Assembly (NCBI GenBank): GCA_019510405.1
Contig: JAEKKK010000126.1
Coordinates: 1-32,584, forward strand
Direction of reading: 5' to 3'
DNA: 32,584 nucleotides
Source of the DNA: Gemmatimonadota bacterium
Lineage (GTDB): Bacteria > Gemmatimonadota > Gemmatimonadetes > Gemmatimonadales > Gemmatimonadaceae
Positions within the stretch are counted from its first letter, which is position 1, and every line of letters begins with the position of its first letter. A program made the translations under genes and the position numbers. Below are positions 16,776-24,467 of the stretch, in pieces. The notes under the pieces are model-generated. The model did not search any database. It was not told the DNA's origin and saw only the letters and a list, made by a program, of their open reading frames with translations.

Positions 16776-18016
16776 CGATAGGCCAGCCAGCGGGCGCGGA
16801 GCGGCACCCCCTCGAGCGGCGCGATCATCCGCCAGAACCGGCGCACGGTGGCGCGGACGCCGGAGGTCCACATGAGCCGTTCGTCGAGGGAGAAGCGTTC
16901 GTCGACGACCGGCGCGGTGGGCGTGAACCGGCTCGTCACGGCGCGAATGCGGCGCGTCGTGTCGGCGCGCAGCCGCGCGAGCACCGGGGCCGGCACGGTG
17001 TGCGGCGCGAGCTGCTCGGCGAGGGAGAGCAGGGGATAAGCGAAGCGGCGCGTGCCGCGCGCGGCGAGCGACGCGTCCACCGCGCCCCAGTCGAGGCGGC
17101 CGAGCGCATCGGCGCGGCGTACGACGAGCACGAGCTCCACGAGCCGCAGCAAACGCTGCGTGTAGAGCTCCGTCGAGCCGTGCGTCGCGAGCAGGGCGAT
17201 CAGCTCGTTCGGCTCGCAGACGCGCAGCGGGACATCGTCGATGCGCAGCAGGGCGGCGAACACCGGCGTCTGCCGCGTGCGCACCACCTGCATCACGGCG
17301 GCGAAGTTCAGTCCGTCGTGCAGGTCGAGCTTCCACGGATTGCGCGCGTGCCAGAGCTCGTGCGAGCGCACTGCGTCGTCGCCATCGGAGGGCGTCCACT
17401 CGCTCTTGGCGCCCTGCTCCGAGCGCACCGCGTACTCGCTGGTGAACCCTGCCTCGCGGAGCAGCTGCATCGCGCGTGGCACGTGCTCCGGCGCAACGAC
17501 GACGTCCACGTCCGCCGTCGGCCGCGCGCCGGCTTCGGGGAAGTACTCGTGCGCCGTGTGAAAGCCCTTGATGACGCCGGGTGCCAACCCGGCTTCCTCC
17601 ATGCGCGCCAGCACCGGCAGGACGCCGGTGCGGACGCGAGCCGCGCGCGCCCGGTTGTGCGCGAGCTGGCGCGCGAGCAGGTGCGTCGCGGAGTCGTCCG
17701 CGGTGAGCATCCCGCGCTCGAGCCAAACGCCGAGCAGCGGCCCGACGCCGGTCAGCAGCGCGGCGACGCCAAGGGCGCGGGTGCTCCGCTCGCTCGTCGT
17801 CTCCCACCGCAGCGTCGCGTCCTCGCCGCGCAGCACATCGGCCACGGCGACGCCGATCGCGTCCGCGGCGCGCTGCAGCACGCCGGCATCCAGCCCGGGC
17901 CAGAGCGCGCCGGCGCGATGCGTCGAGTGCCACGCTTGCGCGCGCCGGCGCATCTCGTCGGCCGGTGCGTCGGGTGGGTCGTCGAGCGGCGTGAAGGGGA
18001 GCGCGTGATCCGTCAT
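16709..18016 (-). CDS. Nucleotidyltransferase family protein (PF14907-like)
   Basis: PGVIKGFHTAHEYFPEAGARPTADVDVVVAPEHVPRAMQLLREAGF (KG..RPTADVDVVV) and LWHARNPWKLDLHDGLNF. Confidence 0.78.
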   Translation of the reverse strand: MTDHALPFTPLDDPPDAPADEMRRRAQAWHSTHRAGALWPGLDAGVLQRAADAIGVAVADVLRGEDATLRWETTSERSTRALGVAALLTGVGPLLGVWLERGMLTADDSATHLLARQLAHNRARAARVRTGVLPVLARMEEAGLAPGVIKGFHTAHEYFPEAGARPTADVDVVVAPEHVPRAMQLLREAGFTSEYAVRSEQGAKSEWTPSDGDDAVRSHELWHARNPWKLDLHDGLNFAAVMQVVRTRQTPVFAALLRIDDVPLRVCEPNELIALLATHGSTELYTQRLLRLVELVLVVRRADALGRLDWGAVDASLAARGTRRFAYPLLSLAEQLAPHTVPAPVLARLRADTTRRIRAVTSRFTPTAPVVDERFSLDERLMWTSGVRATVRRFWRMIAPLEGVPLRARWLAYRHRAARLLSMLVARPRSGDDTR

Positions 18017-18027
18017 GCGGGGGCGAC

Positions 18028-19167
18028 GTGCTGAGCGTCGTACAGGTGAGCTTCATCCCCGAAGCCGAGCGGCGCGACCCGGAGACGCTGCTGGCCGCCT
18101 GGCCCACGCTCGTCAACGTCGCGGCCAGCGTGGCTCGTGCCGGCGTGCAGCTAACAGTAGTGCTGGCCGCGGTACGCGACCAGATGATCGAGCGGGACGG
18201 CGTGCGCTACGAGTTCGTGGACGACGGGCGCGCCGTGCCGCGCCGCTCCCCGGTGCGGGGCGGCCCCGTGCGCCGCAGCGCCGACGTCATCGACCATGTC
18301 GTCGCGCTCAGCCCGGACGTCGTGCATCTGCACGGGTTCGTGCGCCCCCTGCTCGCGCGCCGGCTCCGCGCCGCCCTGCGCCACGTCCCACTGCTCGTGC
18401 AGGACCACGGCTCGCACGTCCCCACCGGGGCGCGACGGCTCTTCTGGCGCCTCGCCTTCAACGAAGTGGACGCGGTCGCCTTCGCGGCACGCGAGCAGGC
18501 CGTGCCCTTCCTCGACGCAGGAGTCCTGCGCCGCGACACGACGGTGTTCGAGCTGTTCGAGGACTCGACCTGCCTCGGCATCGGAGACCGCGACGCGGCG
18601 CGCGCCGCCACGGGATTGTTCGGCGACCCCTGCATCCTGTGGACCGGGCGTCTCGACGCCAACAAGGATCCGCTCGTCGTGCTCGACGCGTTCGAGCACG
18701 CTGCGCCTCAGCTCCCCGACGCGCGGCTCTGGTGCCGCTACGGCGACGCGCCCCTGCTCGGCGCGGTCGAGCGGCGCATCGCCGCGTCGCCGATCCTCCG
18801 CGAGCGCGTGACGCTGCTCGGCCCGTGCACGCACGCCGAGATGGAGGCGCACTACCGCGCGGCCGAGCTGTTCGTGCAGCCGAGCCATCGCGAGGGGTGC
18901 AGCTACTCGACCATCGAGGCCCTCGCCTGCGGCGTGACGCCCGTCGTGAGCGACATCCCCTCCATGCGGCGGATCGTCGGCGACGCCGGCAGGTGCGTCC
19001 CGCTCGGCGACGTGACCGCGCTCGCCGCGGCGATCGTCGAGGTGGCGCGGCGTGATCCGGCGCCGCGTCGCGCCGCGGCTCGCGCACGATTCGAGAGTGC
19101 GCTCAGCTACGAGCACGTCGGCCGTGCGCTGCGCCGCGCCTACGAGACGATGGCGGGGCGCGCATGA
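18028..19167 (+). CDS. GT4-like glycosyltransferase 1
   Basis: CILWTGRLDANKDPLVVLDAFE; FVQPSHREGCSYSTIEALACGVTPVVSDIPSMRRIVGD. Confidence 0.88.
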   Translation: MLSVVQVSFIPEAERRDPETLLAAWPTLVNVAASVARAGVQLTVVLAAVRDQMIERDGVRYEFVDDGRAVPRRSPVRGGPVRRSADVIDHVVALSPDVVHLHGFVRPLLARRLRAALRHVPLLVQDHGSHVPTGARRLFWRLAFNEVDAVAFAAREQAVPFLDAGVLRRDTTVFELFEDSTCLGIGDRDAARAATGLFGDPCILWTGRLDANKDPLVVLDAFEHAAPQLPDARLWCRYGDAPLLGAVERRIAASPILRERVTLLGPCTHAEMEAHYRAAELFVQPSHREGCSYSTIEALACGVTPVVSDIPSMRRIVGDAGRCVPLGDVTALAAAIVEVARRDPAPRRAAARARFESALSYEHVGRALRRAYETMAGRA

Positions 19168-20291
19168 AGCTCGCCGTCGTCACGCCGGGCGGTGTGGACG
19201 AGAGTGGGACGGAGCGCGTCATCCCCGCCTTCCTCTGGCTGATCGAGCGGCTCGCGCGGCGCCACGACGTGCACGTCTTCGCCCTCTCGCAGGAGCCGCG
19301 GCCGCGCGACTGGACCCTCCTCGGCGCAACGGTGCACAACGTCGGCACGGTGGGGGCGCGCTGGCTGCGCTTCCAGCGGCTCTTCGCGCGCGAGCATCGC
19401 GTCGCGCCGTTCGACCTCGTGCACGCGCTGTTCGGCGGATCGGCGCTGCACGCCATCGCCATCGCGGCGTGGTACCGGCTCCCCGTGCTCACGCATCTCA
19501 CCGGCGGTGAGCTCGTGGGACTCCCGGAGATTGGCTATGGCGCGCAGCTCCGCCGGCGCGGGCGTCTGCAGACGCGCCTCATCGCCGCGGGATCGACGCG
19601 CATCACCGTCGGCACGACGCACATGCGCCGATTGGCTGAATCGTTCGGCATCGACTCGGACCTCGTGCCACTCGGCGTCGCGCTCGATGCATGGCCGCCG
19701 TGTGCGCCGCGCGTGCGCGATGGGATGCGGCCGGCTCGGCTGCTCCACGTGGCCGACCTGCGGCCGGTGAAGGACCAGCCCATGCTCCTCGCGGCGACGG
19801 CGATGCTGCGCGCGCGGGGCATCCCGTTCGAGCTCCACATCGCCGGCTTCGACACGACGAACGGTGCCATCGCGCGAAGCGCGGGTGCGCGCGCCGTGGA
19901 CGACGTCGTGCACTGGCACGGCCTGCTCGCGCGCGCGCCCCTGCGGCGACTCATGGAGGAGAGCGACCTGCTCGTGCACACGTCGCGGCACGAAGCGGGG
20001 CCGATCGCCGTGCTCGAAGCCGCGCTGGCCGGCGTGCCGACGGTCGGGACCGACGTCGGTCACGTGAACGAGTGGGCACCCGATGCGGCCGTCGCCGTCC
20101 CCGTCGGCGACGCGCGTGCCCTCGCCGAAGCGATTGCGTCGCTGCTCGTCGACGAGCCACGCCGTCTCACCATGGCGCGCGCGGCGCAGCGGCGCGCCGT
20201 CGCGATCGACGCGGACTACACCGCGCTGTCGTTCGAGCGGCTCTACGCCGTGCTGCTCGAGAAACGCGGACGAGCGGCGCGGGTCAGGTGA
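19164..20291 (+). CDS. GT4-like glycosyltransferase 2
   Basis: LLHVADLRPVKDQPMLLAATAML; LVHTSRHEAGPIAVLEAALAGVPTVGTDVGHVNEW; ATGA overlap with the upstream gene. Confidence 0.88.
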   Translation: MKLAVVTPGGVDESGTERVIPAFLWLIERLARRHDVHVFALSQEPRPRDWTLLGATVHNVGTVGARWLRFQRLFAREHRVAPFDLVHALFGGSALHAIAIAAWYRLPVLTHLTGGELVGLPEIGYGAQLRRRGRLQTRLIAAGSTRITVGTTHMRRLAESFGIDSDLVPLGVALDAWPPCAPRVRDGMRPARLLHVADLRPVKDQPMLLAATAMLRARGIPFELHIAGFDTTNGAIARSAGARAVDDVVHWHGLLARAPLRRLMEESDLLVHTSRHEAGPIAVLEAALAGVPTVGTDVGHVNEWAPDAAVAVPVGDARALAEAIASLLVDEPRRLTMARAAQRRAVAIDADYTALSFERLYAVLLEKRGRAARVR

Positions 20292-21588
20292 GGGCGTGCT
20301 CCGTGATCGAGCGCGAAGCGTGTGATGCGGCTCGCGCTTCCGCTCCGGCCGCCAACTGCGCGAACGCGGCGCGTCCCAGCCCGATCTGCCGCTCGGTTGC
20401 CTGCAGGATCGCGGGACGCAGCTCGTCCGCATGCGCGAACATCTGCTCCGTCGTCTGCTCGAGACGGCCGGCGAGATCCGGCTCATCGACCATCAACGTC
20501 TGGCACCCGTCGCCGAACAGGTCGGACAGCCCCTTGAACTTGTCCTCGTAATACGGGCTGCCGGCAAGCCCCACGGCGGGGACACCGCTGGCGAGGGCGA
20601 ACACCGCCGAATGGTAGCTCCCAGTGACCACGACTCGACATCTGTGCACCATTCTCATCGCATCCTCGGGCCGATCGCTTCCTTCCACCGCCGATGTGTC
20701 GGTGTCGCCGATCAGCATTCGGATCGAATCGAGATCCGCTTCCCCCGGCACGCGCGAGATCGGCACCGGGACGAGCTCGGCCCCCTGGTGGCGCGCGACG
20801 TTGCCGAGCGCAGTCTGCACTGCCGGAACGATGGACGTCCCGACTCCCGCGTAATCCGCGATCCGGAGATTGACGCCGATCTCGTCACCCAGGTGATCCG
20901 TTCGGATCCGGTATGCCGGCTCGAGCGTATCGTCACCGGTCACGACGATGCGCTCCCTGCTCACCCCCAGTGAGAGGAGCAATGGGACACTCGCGCGTTC
21001 TTCGCGCACGGCGATCAGATCGACACGTGGGAGGACGGCACTCGCGAGCGCGCGCAGTTGCGGATCCTCCAACGGGCCGAACCCCTGGCCGATCATGGCC
21101 GTGTAGCGGCCCGCGTGCGTCGCGAGTGCGAGCGTGTCGAGGAGACCTGTGGCAAATTCGGAGAAGGCATCCGTGACGCCGCCCATGCCGGTGACGATGA
21201 CCAGATCGGCCCGAGTGACCAGCGAGTGGAATTTCTCCAGCTCAGTGAGCGCCACCGAATCACCGCGCAGGCGCAGCATGAACTGCTTTACCTTGAACCA
21301 CACTCCCGGGCGAGCGAAGCGCAGGCGATCCTGCGGCGGGATCGGGAGGCGGCGGCCGATCCTTCCCAGCGTTTCCCGTCCTTCGTCCTGGAGCCAGATC
21401 CTCCGCCCCTTCGACGAGACTGGCGTCGCACGCGGTGCGAGGCGAACGAGCCCTTCGGGATCATCCGTGAACACATCGATGCGAGCGTCCGGCCAGTGCT
21501 CGGCCATGCGCGCGACCGCTGCCTGCAGCATCGCCATGTCGCCGATGTTGCGCATCACGTAATCGCTCGGCTCAACGACGATGTGCAC
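20284..21588 (-). CDS. Polysaccharide pyruvyl transferase family protein
   Basis: MRNIGDMAMLQAAVARMAEHWP; TGMGGVTDAF; AVREERASVPLLLSLGV; VVTGSYHSAVFALASGVPAVGLAGSPYYEDKFKGL. Confidence 0.85.
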   Translation of the reverse strand: MHIVVEPSDYVMRNIGDMAMLQAAVARMAEHWPDARIDVFTDDPEGLVRLAPRATPVSSKGRRIWLQDEGRETLGRIGRRLPIPPQDRLRFARPGVWFKVKQFMLRLRGDSVALTELEKFHSLVTRADLVIVTGMGGVTDAFSEFATGLLDTLALATHAGRYTAMIGQGFGPLEDPQLRALASAVLPRVDLIAVREERASVPLLLSLGVSRERIVVTGDDTLEPAYRIRTDHLGDEIGVNLRIADYAGVGTSIVPAVQTALGNVARHQGAELVPVPISRVPGEADLDSIRMLIGDTDTSAVEGSDRPEDAMRMVHRCRVVVTGSYHSAVFALASGVPAVGLAGSPYYEDKFKGLSDLFGDGCQTLMVDEPDLAGRLEQTTEQMFAHADELRPAILQATERQIGLGRAAFAQLAAGAEARAASHASRSITEHALT

Positions 21589-21699
21589 AGGTCACCAGAC
21601 CGCGGCTTTCGGAAGCGGGGAGACTCGGATGCTCGAACGAGATCTAATGCCATTGCGAATTGCGTGCTCGTCCGTCGAGTCGCCCACCCGAGGAAGTCG

Positions 21700-22620
21700 A
21701 TGAGCGGTGCAATCAGGATCGAGCTTCCCGTGCTCGGCATCGCCACGCGCTTCGAAACAAATGACGCAGAGGTCGCACGTTGCGTCGACGAAACGTTTGG
21801 AATGTGGCGCACACTCATCGATCGACGCGTGACGCATGTCACGGGGCACCCGCCGCTCCTCGTGCGCGTGGACGTAGTGGAGGGAGACGAAGGGCCGCTT
21901 CCACCCGGCGGCCACGCGAACGTGCGCTACTCCCTCCCCGACGAGACGCGCGTCGTCGTGGAGACGCCGGCGAGCGTCGCGGTGAGCGATCCGCTGCGGC
22001 GCCAGGCGACGGCGCGGGTGACGAGGGGGCTCGTCGCGGACCGGATGCACTTCCGCACGGAGGTCCTCGAGGCGGTGACGCTCGCGCTGCTGTCGCACTT
22101 CGATCGGCATCCGGTGCATGCGGGTGCCGTGGCGCTGAACGGGCGCGCCGTGCTGTTCGCCGCGCCGAGTGGGACGGGAAAGAGCACGCTCGCCTATCAC
22201 TGTCATCTCGACGGGCTCGACCTGCTCGGCGACGACCACGTGCGCGTGCAGCTCGACCCGCGCGTGCGCGTGTGGGGGTGGCCGTCGCGTGTGCGGCTCC
22301 TCGCGCGTGAGGCAGGGGGCGAAGGCGCAGCGTCCGACGCGGTGAAGGAAGTGGTCCATCTCGACAGCGGGACGCTTCTCGTCGCCGACGAGATGCGCGT
22401 GTGCTGTCTCACGCGCGACGGCGGCCCCGCCTCACTCGAGCCGGTCGATGCCGCGACGCTCGCGAGCACCCTCGACGCACAGCTCGCGCCCGGCTTCGAT
22501 CGGTTTCCCGCGCGGTGGCCGGCGGTGCGCGACGCACTCGCGGCGCGTGGAGGGTGGCTGCTGAACCTGTCGCGCGATCCGCGCGAGGGCGTCCGACTCG
22601 TGCGCCGCGTCTTGAGCTGA
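21700..22620 (+). CDS. HprK-like P-loop kinase
   Basis: HPVHAGAVALNGRAVLFAAPSGTGKSTLAYHCHLDGLDLLGDDHVRV (HprK-type Walker A and GDD); SD aggaag before ATG. Confidence 0.8.
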   Translation: MSGAIRIELPVLGIATRFETNDAEVARCVDETFGMWRTLIDRRVTHVTGHPPLLVRVDVVEGDEGPLPPGGHANVRYSLPDETRVVVETPASVAVSDPLRRQATARVTRGLVADRMHFRTEVLEAVTLALLSHFDRHPVHAGAVALNGRAVLFAAPSGTGKSTLAYHCHLDGLDLLGDDHVRVQLDPRVRVWGWPSRVRLLAREAGGEGAASDAVKEVVHLDSGTLLVADEMRVCCLTRDGGPASLEPVDAATLASTLDAQLAPGFDRFPARWPAVRDALAARGGWLLNLSRDPREGVRLVRRVLS

Positions 22621-22669
22621 AGACCCGGTGTCGCGCGACGACGCTCACGTCACGCGCGACGGCGGCCGA

Positions 22670-22879
22670 TCATGGCTCGGTCGCGATGCCGTAGTGGTCG
22701 AAGCTGTGGAGGTCCCAGCTGACTTCCCCACCAGCACACGCCACCTTGTCGTTCGAGGTCCTGGGCGCCGGCGGCGTCGCCAAGCGGCCCCGAATCAGAG
22801 CCCGCCAGGAGCGAAAGGAAAATCGCCGGTTGCGAGACATACCGGGCGCGGCTGTGTGGGCATGCGAGGATGACGACAT
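22670..22879 (-). CDS. Candidate small peptide (69 aa; shorter 56-aa form from 22841)
   Basis: MSSSSHAHTAAPGMSRNRRFSFRSWRALIRGRLATPPAPRTSNDKVACAGGEVSWDLHSFDHYGIATEP; the 3' half has strong GC3 bias and is not Arg-rich like shadow ORFs. The frame stays open upstream to 23443. Confidence 0.35.
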   Translation of the reverse strand: MSSSSHAHTAAPGMSRNRRFSFRSWRALIRGRLATPPAPRTSNDKVACAGGEVSWDLHSFDHYGIATEP

Positions 22880-22880
22880 C

Positions 22881-22904
22881 GCCTCTCCGCATCTCCGCAT
22901 CCCC
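22881..22904. repeat. GCATCCCC-type octamer triplet
   Basis: gcctctcc gcatctcc gcatcccc; same unit family as 5552-5591. Confidence 0.6.
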
Positions 22905-22991
22905 GCCACTGTCCCGGCTGGCTCGTTTCTTTCATGCGTGTGTTTACGCGGCGTCCGATGATGGGCGCGCGATCGGGCGTCTCGGGGGGGC

Positions 22992-23483
22992 ATGCACAAC
23001 GAATCGGACAAGGGTGAAGACACCGGCCGACCTTCGGGGAAGAAGCCGGAGCTCGGTCTCGCGCGCGGCAACGCAGACCCGCGCGCCGGCGAATCAGCGC
23101 TCGCGCGCGAGTTCGCGGAGCGTGCGCTCGCGCCGCTCATCAACGACCTGCGCGGACGCTCCGGCGCGCTCGAGCCGCGACGCGTCGCGTCCGCAGTCGG
23201 CATGCACCTCGAGCAGCTGGCCGGCTGCCTCGAGCTTCCGGAGGAGGAGCTGCAGAAGTCACCGCCACCGGAGTATCTCGAGGCGCGCCTCGAGCCGTTC
23301 GCGATGGTCATCGGCGTCGTGCGCGACGTCTTCGGTGGCGACAACAATCGGGTACGTTCGTGGCTGCGCACGACGCGCCCCGAGCTCGACGGCCAGACGC
23401 CGCTCGACGCCATGTGCGTCCCGGCCGGCATCCAGAGCGTCATTCACTTCGTGCTGAACGCGTGGCTCGGCAACGCCGATTGA
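22992..23483 (+). CDS. Protein with a C-terminal domain resembling MbcA/ParS/Xre antitoxins (DUF2384-like)
   Basis: VVRDVFGGDNNRVRSWLRTTRPELDGQTPLDAMCVPAGIQSVIHFVLNAWLGNAD resembles the W..P.L.G.tPl DUF2384 pattern. Confidence 0.5.
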   Translation: MHNESDKGEDTGRPSGKKPELGLARGNADPRAGESALAREFAERALAPLINDLRGRSGALEPRRVASAVGMHLEQLAGCLELPEEELQKSPPPEYLEARLEPFAMVIGVVRDVFGGDNNRVRSWLRTTRPELDGQTPLDAMCVPAGIQSVIHFVLNAWLGNAD

Positions 23484-24022
23484 TGATCGTGCGCACGTCC
23501 GCGTGTCTCGTGCTCGCGGGTGTACTGCTCGGTGCATCGGCGTCCACTGCCGCGGGTCAGAGCTGCGCGGGGGCGCGCCTCGACGTCGCCGACTGGGCGC
23601 TCGTGCGCTCGGCCGACATTCCGGGCTTCACGCTACGCCTGCCGCGCGCCTTCACCCGTGATTCGACCATACCGGCGAGCGCCGCGCTGCCGGCGTCGCG
23701 TACCGCCTGGTGGCGCGACGCCACGCGCGGGCGGCTGGGCTTGATCCGCTCGGTGCACGACTCGTCCTCGCACGCCGAGCTCGCGTCGGCCGGCGGCCGA
23801 TCGGGCTATCTCCGCTGCGAGGAGCGCGTCGGCTCGGCCGTCGCCGTCATCGTCCACTACGACGCCGTCGCGCCGGGGAATCAGAACGGGCCGTTCATCG
23901 TCCGCGCGCGCATCCGCTGGCCCGACGGCGAAGAGCTCGACATCCGCGGCGACGCCCCCGACCGCGACCACCTCGCACAACTCCTCACCGCGGTTCGCAC
24001 GATTCGCCGAGCAGGAGCGTGA
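23483..24022 (+). CDS. Secreted protein of unknown function
   Basis: MIVRTSACLVLAGVLLGASASTAAGQSC signal peptide; overlaps the upstream stop (TGATG). Confidence 0.65.
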   Translation: MIVRTSACLVLAGVLLGASASTAAGQSCAGARLDVADWALVRSADIPGFTLRLPRAFTRDSTIPASAALPASRTAWWRDATRGRLGLIRSVHDSSSHAELASAGGRSGYLRCEERVGSAVAVIVHYDAVAPGNQNGPFIVRARIRWPDGEELDIRGDAPDRDHLAQLLTAVRTIRRAGA

Positions 24023-24044
24023 AGCGGGGATGCGGAACAACGCT

Positions 24045-24393
24045 GTCATCCCGAGCGAGCGCAGCGAGTCGAGGGATCTGCACCTCACGCGCGCTGCGAG
24101 ACCTTCAGTCATCAGGTCAGCCCGGCGGCGCCTGACAACGCGGCGGTCAGCGGTTGAGGTTAGCCCAGTGGCGAGCGGGCGGCGGCGAGTGAACAGCGGT
24201 CAGCACTAGCGCTCAGCGCAGCCGCGAAGCATTGACGGACTCTGACCCGTGAACCCACTGACGGCTGACCGCTTCGGCCCACCGCTGTCCGGTCGCCGCT
24301 TGCCGCTCGCCGCTGGGCTCACCTGACGGCTCAAAGCTCCTGCGGTTGCCGAGGCCTCGGCACGTGCGCATCCCTCGACTCGCTCGGGATGAC
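24045..24393. repeat. Nested inverted-repeat element with heptamer arms
   Basis: Outer arms gtcatcccgagcgag..tcgagggat (24045-24077) and atccctcgactcgctcgggatgac (24370-24393); inner 43-nt arms 24162-24204 and 24277-24319 containing 7-nt periodic GGCGAGC-like units. Confidence 0.85.
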
Positions 24394-24403
24394 GGGTGAA
24401 ATG

Positions 24404-24439
24404 CGAAACGGCCCCGGGAGGCGCCCCGAGACCGTTTCG
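24404..24439 (-). terminator. Hairpin downstream of the lipoprotein gene
   Basis: CGAAACGG...CCGTTTCG 8-bp perfect outer stem with a GC-rich interior, immediately 3' of the minus-strand gene ending at 24468; no clear U-tract. Confidence 0.5.
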
Positions 24440-24467
24440 AACTAGCTCGCGATTTCCACTCACCCAC

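Noticed and set aside
22409-22667. 18-bp direct repeat TCACGCGCGACGGCGGCC at 22409 and 22650
   Set aside because: Short and made of common GC-rich codon combinations; one copy is inside the kinase gene. No further structure to support a duplication or att site.
22670-22879. Confident lasso-peptide precursor call
   Set aside because: No lasso cyclase, RRE or leader peptidase in the window, and no YxxP leader motif or Thr at -2; kept only as a speculative peptide.
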